64,000 nt of DNA from Butyrivibrio sp. INlla16 (GCF_900104155.1 NZ_FMYB01000023.1:1-64000); one strand, 5' to 3'. Shown: positions 1 to 7,745, numbered from the stretch's first letter. Numbers and translations: made by a program. Notes: a model not told the origin generated them from the letters alone.

Positions 1-331
1 TGTCTCAGCCTGTATTTTGACCATTAACTATTAAATTCCGAGGTTTCTGCGGAGCAGAAACTTCCATTTCATAATAAAAAAAGCCGGAGTTCTGCGTAGT
101 TGGATGACATTCATACCTACCATCATTAGGGGTGGAATTCACTAACTCTTAACAGGACAACGTGAACTCGACTTCTGATTGTCATACGCATTTTTCCGAC
201 TTTTGTGCTATTATAGCCGTAAATGTGGATAAAAATCCATCATTTTTGTAAAAAGAAAACTCCACCCCGTGGAATTTACTCCTACAAGGTGGAATTTACT
301 CTTACAAAGTGGAATTAACTATTACAAGTCA
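1..331. mobile_element. possible right end of an IS21-like element (no transposase in window)
   Basis: No convincing coding region is visible here. The segment carries 20-bp direct repeats near its right side (269-328), a diverged copy near 132-151, and a related inverted copy near 19-39. It ends in CA at 330-331. IS21-family elements have TG...CA termini with multiple internal terminal repeats, so this may be the end of an element whose istA/istB genes lie left of the window. A hairpin of about 11 bp with a 3-nt loop sits at 40-64. The assignment is an inference from repeat architecture only; other repeat-bearing regulatory DNA is possible. Confidence 0.4.
269..328. repeat. three tandem 20-bp direct repeats
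   Basis: Three head-to-tail units of exactly 20 bp lie at 269-288, 289-308 and 309-328. Each begins GTGGAATT and ends TACAAR; the differences are confined to a few positions in the middle and the last base. The array stops about 30 bp before the -35 box of the riboswitch promoter, so it could be an element end or protein-binding iterons next to that promoter. Confidence 0.85.
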
Positions 332-357
332 CCGCCATAACTTGTCCATATTTACAT

Positions 358-386
358 TTGACGCGCTCTTCCAAATTTGATATTTT
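358..386 (+). promoter_or_regulatory. sigma-A-type promoter of the riboswitch-permease transcript
   Basis: TTGACG at 358-363, a 17-bp spacer, then TATTTT at 381-386 preceded by TGA, which makes an extended -10. The predicted start, about 393, coincides with the beginning of the conserved riboswitch sequence, which supports the call. Confidence 0.6.
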
Positions 387-392
387 ATTATA

Positions 393-523
393 GGTAAAAG
401 GGAGTAGTTGTCATGCATCTGCATGTAACATTCATCCGTCAGTACGGGAAGATGTCCTTCCCCGGATATGTTGTAATTAACGAGACTTTTACTGCATTAT
501 CTGCAGTATCAGTCTCTTTTTTT
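393..523 (+). promoter_or_regulatory. yybP-ykoY family (Mn2+) riboswitch with expression-platform terminator
   Basis: The leader shows the family's signature blocks: AAAAGGGAGTAG at 396-407, a CGTCAGTACGGG hairpin arm near 438-450, a CCCGG return strand, and the hallmark ACGAGAC at 480-486. The last block is followed by a terminator hairpin in which GAGACT (482-487) and ACTGCA pair with TGCAGT and AGTCTC (511-516), then seven T residues. Established knowledge: this class binds Mn2+ and usually acts as an ON switch by preventing terminator formation, controlling metal-related transporters. The downstream gene is a permease, consistent with that role. The class call rests on recognised motifs, not a covariance-model search. 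Confidence 0.85.
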
Positions 524-555
524 ATCAAATATAAAATGGCGAAAGGAATTATAAA

Positions 556-1824
556 ATGAAAACTCTTGCAATTATCTTATTTGTGGCAATGTATGTCGGA
601 CTTATCGCATTTCCGAAAAAGCGTGCATATATCGCTCTGGGAGTTGCCGCAATATTTATTGTGACCGGTATTCTCCCCTACACTAAAGTAGTTTCCGCAG
701 TTGATTGGAACGTACTTCTCATGATTTTCGGTACGTTACTGCTCGTAGATTACTTTATTGAGTCAAAGATGCCCAACCTGATAGCAGATCATCTGCTTGA
801 TCTTGCTCCAAATGTAATGTGGGTAACAATTTATATGTCACTGTTCTCAGGACTGATATCTGCATTCATTGACAACGTGGCTACCCTTCTGATGGTTGCA
901 CCGGTCGGTCTCGCAATCTGCAAGAAGCTCAAGATCAATCCTGTTCCGATGATTATTTCGATTGCAGTATCATCCAATCTGCAGGGTGCTGCTACACTTG
1001 TCGGCGATACAACATCCATTATGCTTGGTGCTTATGCCAAAATGGACTTCAATGATTTCTTCTGGATGAACGGCAGACTTGGAATCTTCTTTGCAGTAGA
1101 GCTTGGTGCTATTCTTACAGTTCCGATCATGATGATACTTTTCAGAAAAGATAAAGAGCCTGTATCCGCAGAAGAAAAAACAGTCGTTAAAGACTATGTT
1201 CCTACAATAATGATGGTTGCCCACGTCGTTTTGCTCATGGGCGCTTCATTTATCCAGAACAAACCTGAGATTACAAATGGTGTCATCTGTCTTGTATGTT
1301 CTCTTATCGGAATCGTATGGGAATACTTCAAAGATCACGATGTAGACAGAATAAAAAATGTTGTTAAGAATCTCGACTATGATACCGTGCTCCTTCTTAC
1401 CGGATTATTCATGGTAATTGGCGGCGTTACAGAGGTTGGTCTTGTGGATGATCTCGCAAAGCTCATTGTTAAAGCCGGTGGAAATAACATTTTCTTATTA
1501 TTTACAATTGTAGTTTGGAGCTCAGTTCTCATTTCTGCCTTTATCGACAACATACCTTACGTAGCTACGATGCTTCCCGTACTTCAGGGTGTTACCGCGT
1601 CTCTCGGAATTGCTCCGTATCTGCTCTATTTTGGACTCCTTTGCGGTGCTACCCTTGGAGGAAACATCACTCCCGTAGGAGCAAGCTGCAATATTGCAGG
1701 TGTCGGAATGCTCAGAAAAGAAGGATATGAAGTAAGCTTCAAAGATTTCACCAGAATCGGTATTCCTTTCACATTGGCTGCCGTTATCGGCGCATATGTG
1801 TTCTTATGGGTACTTTGGAGATAA
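556..1824 (+). CDS. ArsB/NhaD/SLC13-like (ion transporter superfamily) permease
   Basis: A 422-residue polytopic membrane protein, almost entirely hydrophobic helices, of the ArsB/NhaD/CitM ion-transporter superfamily. The two halves carry the matching signature SAFIDN-[VI] at about residues 100 and 315, the internal duplication typical of this fold, and a Gly-rich GATLGGNITPVGAS loop near residue 375. The substrate cannot be read from sequence; arsenite, Na+/H+ or dicarboxylate are family options. The gene starts 33 bp after the terminator of a Mn2+-type riboswitch and has AAAGGA 8 nt before the ATG, so expression is probably manganese-dependent and a role in metal or ion homeostasis is inferred. 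It is monocistronic: a bidirectional terminator follows. Confidence 0.75.
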   Translation: MKTLAIILFVAMYVGLIAFPKKRAYIALGVAAIFIVTGILPYTKVVSAVDWNVLLMIFGTLLLVDYFIESKMPNLIADHLLDLAPNVMWVTIYMSLFSGLISAFIDNVATLLMVAPVGLAICKKLKINPVPMIISIAVSSNLQGAATLVGDTTSIMLGAYAKMDFNDFFWMNGRLGIFFAVELGAILTVPIMMILFRKDKEPVSAEEKTVVKDYVPTIMMVAHVVLLMGASFIQNKPEITNGVICLVCSLIGIVWEYFKDHDVDRIKNVVKNLDYDTVLLLTGLFMVIGGVTEVGLVDDLAKLIVKAGGNNIFLLFTIVVWSSVLISAFIDNIPYVATMLPVLQGVTASLGIAPYLLYFGLLCGATLGGNITPVGASCNIAGVGMLRKEGYEVSFKDFTRIGIPFTLAAVIGAYVFLWVLWR

Positions 1825-1837
1825 TAATGCAGCAAAA

Positions 1838-1882
1838 AACTTCCTCTTGTCTCTCCTTTGAGAACAAGAGGAAGTTTTTATT
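1838..1882. terminator. bidirectional terminator between the permease and the HAD gene
   Basis: A perfect 13-bp stem (1838-1850 with 1864-1876) encloses a 13-nt loop. It has T-rich sequence on the plus side (1875-1884) and an A-run before the stem (1834-1839) that becomes a T-run on the minus strand. It can serve both convergent genes. Confidence 0.85.
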
Positions 1883-1891
1883 TTACATTTT

Positions 1892-2674
1892 TTATATCAA
1901 TTCAAAATGTTTCAGAGCCTTCCATATCCCATCATCATCAAGCGATGCTGTAATATAGTCGGCATATTCGGAAAGATCATGATAGGTTCCGCCCATACCT
2001 ACACCGACACCGGCTGCTATAAGCATCTCCTTATCATTTATGCTGTCTCCGAAAGCAAAAGTATTGTTGATATCTTCTCCGAGAAGCTCACATACCTTCT
2101 CAATTCCGACGCCCTTATCAAAGCCCTTGGGAACCATCTCAACTACGGTATCGCTATGTATCATGTAATCATATAGGTCAGACAGCTTTTCAAAGCATTC
2201 ATCGCGCTTTTCTACCGGAATCTCTGTGGCGCAGGAAAGCTTTTGCATCTCCCATTTGCCCCAGCATTCATCGATTCCTCGTAGACGGTCTCCCATCTCA
2301 GCTATCACTTTATCCCCATACATATCGCCCTCAAAATCAGACAATTCCAGGTATAAGTGATTTGGACCTTCCAGGATAGGTTTAAAACCATAAGCCCTTA
2401 CTGTCTCAATAGTTCTTATGGCATCTTCTGCCGATATAAGGCGATTATAAACCACCTCGCTGTTGTACTCGATCATAGTTCCACAGGCTGATACTATGCC
2501 ATCAAAACCTATTCCCAGCAGATCTTCATTAGTGACAAAGGCTCTCGCCCTGCCGGTATTTATAAAGCACTTATGCCCATTCTTCCGTGCAGCGCGAATA
2601 CCTTCTATAGTCTTATCACTTATTTCATTTTTGTAATTCCAAAGTGTTCCGTCTATATCAAAAAATAAAACCAT
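1892..2674 (-). CDS. HAD-IIB (Cof-like) sugar-phosphate-type hydrolase
   Basis: A 260-residue cytosolic haloacid-dehalogenase phosphatase of the Cof subfamily. Motif I is FDIDGTLW at residues 5-12 (nucleophile Asp and DxDGT). The motif II region is INTGR near residue 38, the motif III Lys lies in KGFDKG near residue 184, and motif IV is AFGDSINDKEM near residue 208. The C2-type cap lies between motifs II and III. Family members dephosphorylate small phosphorylated metabolites; the substrate cannot be predicted. Its ATG overlaps the tyrS stop codon by one base (TAATG), so the two genes are cotranscribed and translationally coupled, although no functional link is known. Confidence 0.85.
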   Translation of the reverse strand: MVLFFDIDGTLWNYKNEISDKTIEGIRAARKNGHKCFINTGRARAFVTNEDLLGIGFDGIVSACGTMIEYNSEVVYNRLISAEDAIRTIETVRAYGFKPILEGPNHLYLELSDFEGDMYGDKVIAEMGDRLRGIDECWGKWEMQKLSCATEIPVEKRDECFEKLSDLYDYMIHSDTVVEMVPKGFDKGVGIEKVCELLGEDINNTFAFGDSINDKEMLIAAGVGVGMGGTYHDLSEYADYITASLDDDGIWKALKHFELI

Positions 2675-3897
2675 TAAAATACAACCTTCTTGAAGGACTT
2701 CTTACCTCTCTTAACCATCACACCATCACCGGCAAAAGTCTCCTTAGTGTATGTAGTCTTAAAATCGGTAACCTTGTCATCGCCAAATGTTACACCACCC
2801 TGCTGAACTGCTCTTCTAGCCTCACTTCTTGTAGGGCAAAGTCCTGAAGAAACAAGTACCTGAAGGATATCAATAACTCCGTCTCTGAAATCCTCTTCCT
2901 TAAGAGAAACAGCAGGAACATTTGCAAGATCTCCGCCGCCTGCAAATAAAGCTCTTGCACCATCCTGTGCCTTCTTTGCCTCTTCTTCTCCATGAACAAG
3001 CTCTGTAAGCTCATAAGCAAGAATTTCCTTCTTCTCATTGATTCTGGAATCCTCCCACTTCTCCATCTCCTCTATCTGCTCGATAGGAAGGAACGTAAGC
3101 ATCTTAAGGCACTTATCAACGTCAGCATCTCCGACATTTCTCCAATACTGATAGAAATCATAGGGTGATGTCTTCTTGGGATCAAGCCATACAGCATTAC
3201 CAGCTGTCTTACCCATCTTATTGCCTTGTGAATCTGTCAGAAGAGTTATAGTCATAGCATGTGCATCCTTACCGAGCTTTCTTCTGATAAGCTCTGTACC
3301 ACCAAGCATGTTACTCCACTGATCGTCACCGCCAAACTCAAGGTTACAGTTATATTTCTGGAACATGTAATAGAAGTCATAGGACTGCATGATCATGTAG
3401 TTAAACTCAAGGAAAGACAGTCCCTTTTCCATACGCTGCTTATAGCATTCGGCACGAAGCATATTGTTAACTGAAAAGCATGCACCAACCTCTCTGAGAA
3501 GTTCTATATAATTGAGGTTCATCAGCCAGTCTGCATTGTTTACCATCATAGCCTTGCCTTCGCCAAAGTCAATGAATTTCTCCATTTGGCGCTTAAAACA
3601 TTCTGCATTGTGATCGATATCCTCTCTTGTGAGCATCTTTCTCATATCGGATCTTCCGGAAGGATCTCCGATCATGGTAGTACCGCCACCGATAAGAGCG
3701 ATAGGCTTATTTCCTGCCTGCTGAAGTCTCTTCATAAGAGTAAGTGCCATAAAATGGCCTGCTGTAAGGCTGTCTGCAGTACAGTCAAAACCGATATAGA
3801 AAGTAGCCTTCCCTTCATTTACGAGATCTCTTATCTGCTCTTCATCAGTTACCTGCGCAATAAGCCCTCTTCTTTTAAGTTCTTCATAAATTTGCAT
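2674..3897 (-). CDS. tyrS: tyrosyl-tRNA synthetase (TyrRS)
   Basis: Charges tRNA-Tyr with tyrosine. 407 residues. The class I catalytic core includes the HIGH-type motif (TAGHFMAL) near residue 45 and a KMSKS equivalent, KMGKT, near residue 230. GGDDQWSNM near residue 190 is typical of bacterial TyrRS, and a C-terminal S4 RNA-binding domain covers about residues 340-400. The start at 3897 is chosen because a strong GGAGGT SD lies 6-7 nt upstream; a longer in-frame extension would run into the T-box terminator. It is controlled by a tyrosine T-box leader and followed by the coupled HAD hydrolase. Confidence 0.96.
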   Translation of the reverse strand: MQIYEELKRRGLIAQVTDEEQIRDLVNEGKATFYIGFDCTADSLTAGHFMALTLMKRLQQAGNKPIALIGGGTTMIGDPSGRSDMRKMLTREDIDHNAECFKRQMEKFIDFGEGKAMMVNNADWLMNLNYIELLREVGACFSVNNMLRAECYKQRMEKGLSFLEFNYMIMQSYDFYYMFQKYNCNLEFGGDDQWSNMLGGTELIRRKLGKDAHAMTITLLTDSQGNKMGKTAGNAVWLDPKKTSPYDFYQYWRNVGDADVDKCLKMLTFLPIEQIEEMEKWEDSRINEKKEILAYELTELVHGEEEAKKAQDGARALFAGGGDLANVPAVSLKEEDFRDGVIDILQVLVSSGLCPTRSEARRAVQQGGVTFGDDKVTDFKTTYTKETFAGDGVMVKRGKKSFKKVVF

Positions 3898-3948
3898 AAT
3901 ACACCTCCGTTTTTTATGCGAGGACGTCCTTTTGGTTCTCCTATAAAA

Positions 3949-4236
3949 ACCAAAATAAAACGCCCTTCGCAATCAATTATAGATTACGAAGGACGGGTTT
4001 AAATCCGTGTTACCACCTTCATTCACATGTAATTCACATCACATGCCTCAGCAAGTACTTGGAATATTCCGCATACTCTTCCGACTAACGCTCGGTTCTC
4101 GTCGCGGCTTACTAGATATATCATTCCTCCGCGCAGCTCCCGGATGTATTCATCTAATGAGCATATCCGCGCCTCTCACCAACCGGCAACTCTCTGTGGC
4201 TGAATCATTAGACTACTTATTCCATTCATAGCCTTT
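3949..4236 (-). promoter_or_regulatory. tyrosine T-box riboswitch upstream of tyrS
   Basis: Read on the minus strand, the leader contains the Stem I AGAGAG / GGTTGGTGAGAGGC region near 4175-4197 and a specifier loop GAATAC at 4151-4146 (specifier codon UAC, Tyr). The T-box sequence AAGGTGGTAACACGG lies at 4019-4005. A terminator of 14 bp (3961-3974 with 3982-3995) is followed by TTTTATTTT. Established mechanism: uncharged tRNA-Tyr pairs with the specifier and T-box bulge, stabilises the antiterminator and allows tyrS transcription. The specifier matches the downstream gene exactly. Confidence 0.95.
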
Positions 4237-4243
4237 ACGTAAT

Positions 4244-4272
4244 AATTATCAATATTTTTGATTTATTGTCAA
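4244..4272 (-). promoter_or_regulatory. promoter of the tyrS T-box transcript
   Basis: On the minus strand there is a perfect TTGACA (4272-4267), a 17-bp spacer and ATAATT (4249-4244). Transcription would begin near 4237, just before Stem I of the T-box. Confidence 0.75.
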
Positions 4273-4289
4273 GAATATAATTTTATAAT

Positions 4290-4988
4290 TCAGATTTTTG
4301 TCCAGATTGAAAGCGACTTCATATTTTTCTTGAAATATGGAGTACTCGTAATAGATGCCCGGCCACTTGAAAACTCTGAAAAACCACCATTATTCTTTCC
4401 AATCTCCTTTTTAACTCCCGTGATACCTATGAGAAGTTTCCCTTCACTTTTTTTAGGATATGTAACATCATATGTTACATCCCAATTTTGGGTAATTGTA
4501 TAACTGGCCTTAACATTTCCTTTTCTCTGTACAAGTTTTTTTAACTCTCTATTTGTGACAATCATTTTACAGGAAAGTACAGAACCCAAACGTCCCGTGT
4601 CCGCATCAAGTATAAATGAGCCACGATCAAGAGCACTGTTTTTATGCTTACTTGCCATAACAATCTTTGCTGCATTGTTTTTGATTTTATTGAGCGTCGA
4701 TTTTGGATAGTAGCAATGAATTGATACTTTGGCCCGCTTTGCCTTATAGCTTTTACCATTGTATACGAATTCCCCATCTTTTTTCTCTACAGTTTCAAAT
4801 CTTACTTTCATCTTTTGATAACCGATACCGGGAAAATATGTCTTTATCGTATATGTGCCGTTCTCTTTTGCAGATGTATTTAACATCCCCGGCGAATATG
4901 CTGCAGCACTTACAGTATTGGGTGTGTATGAAAATACTATTACAGATGCGAGAATAACCATTGAAAGGATTTTAAAAACTTTTTTCAT
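4290..4988 (-). CDS. secreted protein of unknown function (paralogue of the next gene)
   Basis: 232 residues. It starts with a classical Sec signal peptide: Lys-rich MKKVFK, a hydrophobic core to about residue 22, and a VSAAA cleavage region near residue 29. The mature part is basic, Lys-rich and beta-strand-like, with only one or two Cys and no recognisable enzyme motif. The C-terminal segment LLIGITGVKKEIG aligns by eye with VCVGIAGLKKGQP in the neighbouring gene 5108-5782, and the two are similar in length and overall plan, so they look like diverged tandem paralogues. It has its own extended -10 promoter. No function is recognised. Confidence 0.75.
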   Translation of the reverse strand: MKKVFKILSMVILASVIVFSYTPNTVSAAAYSPGMLNTSAKENGTYTIKTYFPGIGYQKMKVRFETVEKKDGEFVYNGKSYKAKRAKVSIHCYYPKSTLNKIKNNAAKIVMASKHKNSALDRGSFILDADTGRLGSVLSCKMIVTNRELKKLVQRKGNVKASYTITQNWDVTYDVTYPKKSEGKLLIGITGVKKEIGKNNGGFSEFSSGRASITSTPYFKKNMKSLSIWTKI

Positions 4989-5020
4989 ATACCATTCCTC
5001 TATATTTTTTGATCAAGGAT

Positions 5021-5050
5021 ATTATATCAAATTCAAGGAGCTTCGTTCAA
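5021..5050 (-). promoter_or_regulatory. promoter of the secreted-protein gene 4290-4988
   Basis: Minus strand: TTGAAC (5050-5045), an 18-bp spacer, TATAAT (5026-5021) preceded by TGA (extended -10). The start would be about 25 nt before the ATG. Confidence 0.6.
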
Positions 5051-5089
5051 AAAAATACAAAAAGGGATCGGTGCGAGACCAATCCCTTT
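5050..5089 (-). terminator. terminator of the secreted-protein gene 5108-5782
   Basis: A 12-bp stem (5061-5072 with 5078-5089, one G-T wobble) has a GCGAG-type loop and, on the minus strand, is followed by a T-rich tract. It separates the two paralogous genes, so each is its own transcription unit. Confidence 0.8.
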
Positions 5090-5107
5090 CACTAATGCGA
5101 TTTTTAA

Positions 5108-5782
5108 TTACTGAAGTCTGATAGCTGCAATGTTCTTTTTGCTTCCACCAAATCCTGCCTGATTAAATGTGCAATAACCATACTGATAGGAATTCAATGC
5201 GCTGTATGAAGGCTGACCCTTTTTAAGACCTGCTATACCAACGCAAACGTCCGGTGAATAAGCAGGGCATACAACCATAAGCTTGAAATTTCTGCTCTTA
5301 GGAGTAGAAACACTACAATGATATCTGTAATATCCACTTCTGTATACAGCTTTCTTTTTAAACTCACTGCTTGACTTTGTGATACTTGAATATTCCGCTG
5401 AAACTGCTGCTCTGGTACCGTTTATATCATTACCCTGACTATCTGTAAGAACCCAAGTATAAGTCGAGAGTGAAGACAAACCTTTCCTGGAGCATTCCTT
5501 ATTAATTCCTATACATTCATCTGTGGTGAATTTTGTGTTCTGCAATGTAAAATCAACATAATATACATTGTAGCCCTGGGCAGATCCCATAAATCTTTTG
5601 TCGTGACAGGTAACCTTTGCCTTGTGTGCCTTGGCACCCTTATAATACTTTGACTGTACCTTCTTATTCTGTCCTACATTTACAGTAGTAATTCCGGCAG
5701 CAAATGCTGTCTGAGGCATTGCAGTGAATGTAATAGCACATGCAAGAACAACGCCTGCGAGTGTTTTCAATACTTTTCTCAT
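5108..5782 (-). CDS. secreted protein of unknown function (paralogue of the previous gene)
   Basis: 224 residues with a Sec signal peptide: MRKVLK, hydrophobic to about residue 22, likely cut after AFAA near residue 29. The mature protein contains several Cys residues (CHDKRF, DECIG, NKECS, YRYHCS, VVCPA, DVCVG, GYCTF) that could form disulfides outside the cell, plus many Tyr and Ser. It shares the GIxGxKK region and general layout with the neighbour at 4290-4988. SD AGAGGAAA precedes the ATG. A stem-loop lies in its 5' leader (5817-5858) and terminators bound it on both sides. No catalytic motif or known domain is recognised. Confidence 0.75.
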   Translation of the reverse strand: MRKVLKTLAGVVLACAITFTAMPQTAFAAGITTVNVGQNKKVQSKYYKGAKAHKAKVTCHDKRFMGSAQGYNVYYVDFTLQNTKFTTDECIGINKECSRKGLSSLSTYTWVLTDSQGNDINGTRAAVSAEYSSITKSSSEFKKKAVYRSGYYRYHCSVSTPKSRNFKLMVVCPAYSPDVCVGIAGLKKGQPSYSALNSYQYGYCTFNQAGFGGSKKNIAAIRLQ

Positions 5783-5816
5783 TTTCTTTTCCTCTTTCCT
5801 CTCTCATATAGAAGAC

Positions 5817-5858
5817 AAATCATTTCAGCAATGAGCCCCATAACTCATTAAATGATTT
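5817..5858 (-). promoter_or_regulatory. two-part stem-loop in the 5' leader of gene 5108-5782
   Basis: AAATCATTT (5817-5825) pairs with AAATGATTT (5850-5858), and inside it AATGAG (5830-5835) pairs with CTCATT (5844-5849). There is no T-tract after it, so it is probably an mRNA-stabilising or regulatory leader hairpin rather than a terminator. Confidence 0.45.
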
Positions 5859-5940
5859 ATCAGCTTAAAACGTACTTTGTAATATTACCACATTTGGAGA
5901 AAAAAATGAAATAAAATTTTATAATTATTTTATATTTACG

Positions 5941-5977
5941 AAAAAAACTCACATACCATTGTTAAATGGTATGTGAG
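5941..5977 (-). terminator. terminator after gpsA
   Basis: A perfect 13-bp stem (5948-5960 with 5965-5977) with a 4-nt loop is followed on the minus strand by seven T residues (5947-5941). It lies directly downstream of the gpsA stop. Confidence 0.9.
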
Positions 5978-5983
5978 CTTAAA

Positions 5984-7006
5984 TTACCATCCCTGAAGGT
6001 CGTTTTCGTCCTTACCTTCTCTGTTCATAAGATCCGTAACAGCTTCAATCGCCGGTTTATTGTTAAACAATACCTCATTAACCTGCTCGACAATCGGCAT
6101 CTCAACGTCATACTTTTTCGAAAGTGCAAGCGCAGCTGATGCACTATTAATTCCTTCCACAACCATCTTTACCTCTTTGGTTGCCTCGTCAGCGGTTTTA
6201 CCCTGCCCGATAAGAATTCCAGCTCTGCGGTTTCTCGAATGCATAGATGCACAGGTCACGACAAGATCACCGATTCCTGACAATCCCGAAAACGTCTCAA
6301 AGTCGCCACCCATAGCAACTCCAAGTCTGGACATTTCCGCTATGCCTCTTGTTATGAGAGCTGCTTTGGCATTGTCACCATACCCCAGTCCATCGTTAAC
6401 TCCTGCCGCAAGCGCAATAACATTTTTAAGGGCTCCGCCTATCTCTATACCAAGCATATCCGGGCTGGTATAGACACGAAATGTATCAGCCATAAACGTA
6501 TTCTGAACTTCTTTTGCGGTATCCTTGGAGAATGCACTTACAACAATAGTTGTCGGCAGATCCTTTCCAACCTCCTCGGCATGTGACGGGCCGGAAAGAA
6601 CAGCCACATCCCTTCCCGGGAGTTCATCAAGAATAACATCAGACATAAGCATAAGGGATTCTGCTTCGATTCCTTTAGCACAGTTAACGATTATCTGGTG
6701 CCCCTCTTCCTCAGGCATGAGATAGGGTTTCATTTTCTTACAAACCTCTCTGACTGCAACAGAAGGAACTGTTATTACTACCATATCCTTGTTCTTTAGT
6801 GCGCCTTCGAGGTTATCCGTTATCTTTATACTTCCATCCAAAATTACTCCGGGAAGCTTGTCCTTGTCCTCTCTGTAAGTTCTGAGCCTCTCGGCAGATT
6901 CTCTGCTCCTCGCCCATAAGGTTACATCCGATCCGTTTTTCCAGAGTCTCCATGCGAGTGCAATTCCCCAGCTTCCGGAGCCTATGACGGCTATACTGTT
7001 GTCCAC
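5984..7006 (-). CDS. gpsA: NAD(P)-dependent glycerol-3-phosphate dehydrogenase
   Basis: Reduces dihydroxyacetone phosphate to sn-glycerol-3-phosphate, the backbone for phospholipids. 340 residues, the usual length. The N-terminal Rossmann fold has IGSGSWGIALA (GxGxxG) at residues 7-17. The conserved NCAKGIE (near 108), LSGPSHAEEV (near 137) and GALKNVIALAAG (near 190, catalytic Lys) blocks are all present. The start is GTG with SD GAGGAGG 5 nt upstream. It lies 10 bp after plsY, which uses its product, so the pair forms a phosphatidic-acid supply module at the end of the DUF512-der-plsY-gpsA unit. Confidence 0.96.
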   Translation of the reverse strand: MDNSIAVIGSGSWGIALAWRLWKNGSDVTLWARSRESAERLRTYREDKDKLPGVILDGSIKITDNLEGALKNKDMVVITVPSVAVREVCKKMKPYLMPEEEGHQIIVNCAKGIEAESLMLMSDVILDELPGRDVAVLSGPSHAEEVGKDLPTTIVVSAFSKDTAKEVQNTFMADTFRVYTSPDMLGIEIGGALKNVIALAAGVNDGLGYGDNAKAALITRGIAEMSRLGVAMGGDFETFSGLSGIGDLVVTCASMHSRNRRAGILIGQGKTADEATKEVKMVVEGINSASAALALSKKYDVEMPIVEQVNEVLFNNKPAIEAVTDLMNREGKDENDLQGW

Positions 7007-7016
7007 ATTATCCTCC

Positions 7017-7682
7017 TCAATCTACTTTATTTTTCTTCCAAATATAGGTTTTTCTCTCTTCACCGCGAATCAGCCTTCCAATATTGGTTCTGTGCTGATA
7101 AAACGCAAGCGCAGTCATAGCAAATGCTATAATATACATTTCAATAAGGTGCGGCTGAGACATGTTTAAAAGTCCCATTTGTCCTTCTACTACGAGCTGA
7201 ATAAAAAATACTGCATAAAGGCAAAGTGAGCCAAGAGATACAAAATGAGTGATATTAAAAGGAATCAGAAATGCAAGTAGTCCTCCGATCACGAAGGTCC
7301 ATTTAAATGCAAGAATATATCCTGCCGTACAAGCTATTCCTTTTCCGCCCTTAAATTTCATATAAAAGGGGAAATCATGCCCCAGGACACATCCTGCAGC
7401 AGTATATATCTTCAACAGATACTTCATGTCACCATATCCGTCACCAAGAATCATCTTACATAAAAATGAAGAAACCACTACAGCCGCTATACATTTAAGC
7501 ATATCCCCAAAAAGTACTGTAAATCCGGCTTTTGCCCCAAGAACACGAAGCGTATTTGTTGTACCGGCGTTGCCGCTTCCGACATTTCTGATATCCACAC
7601 CTTTCATCCTGCAATAAATTACAGCAGTCTGAATAAGGCCGAAAGCATAGCCAATTAGCAGACACAAAACTCTAGCAATCAT
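7017..7682 (-). CDS. plsY: acyl-phosphate:glycerol-3-phosphate acyltransferase PlsY
   Basis: Transfers the acyl group of acyl-phosphate (made by PlsX) to glycerol-3-phosphate, giving lysophosphatidic acid at the membrane. 221 residues with five or so membrane helices. Family motif 1, VGSGNAGTTN, is near residue 31; motif 2, KFKGGKGIACTAG, near residue 110; and a third conserved stretch, YQHRTNIGRLIRGEE, near residue 200. The start at 7682 is preferred because SD GGGAGGGG lies 6 nt upstream; a further upstream start would read through that SD. The partner plsX is elsewhere in the window (34575-35585). Confidence 0.93.
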   Translation of the reverse strand: MIARVLCLLIGYAFGLIQTAVIYCRMKGVDIRNVGSGNAGTTNTLRVLGAKAGFTVLFGDMLKCIAAVVVSSFLCKMILGDGYGDMKYLLKIYTAAGCVLGHDFPFYMKFKGGKGIACTAGYILAFKWTFVIGGLLAFLIPFNITHFVSLGSLCLYAVFFIQLVVEGQMGLLNMSQPHLIEMYIIAFAMTALAFYQHRTNIGRLIRGEERKTYIWKKNKVD

Positions 7683-7708
7683 ACAAATCCCCTCCCGGGC
7701 CCCCATCC

Positions 7709-7745
7709 GTCAGCTTCGCTGACACCTTCTCCCCAGGGAGAAGGT
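7709..7745. repeat. REP-like double palindrome between der and plsY
   Basis: Two adjacent perfect hairpins: GTCAGC-TTC-GCTGAC at 7709-7723, and ACCTTCTCC-CCAG-GGAGAAGGT at 7724-7745. Flanking CCATCC upstream gives the look of the short palindromic repeats scattered through many gut clostridial genomes (inference from general resemblance). There is no T-tract of terminator type, so it more likely modulates mRNA stability or is a small mobile repeat. Confidence 0.7.

Noticed and set aside
40..64. Hairpin near the left edge as a terminator
   Set aside because: There is no T-run on the plus side and no identified gene ends just before it; it is kept only as part of the possible mobile-element end.
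3898..3972. N-terminal extension of tyrS by 25 codons
   Set aside because: The extension would be encoded by the T-box terminator region, and a perfect SD lies right before ATG 3897.
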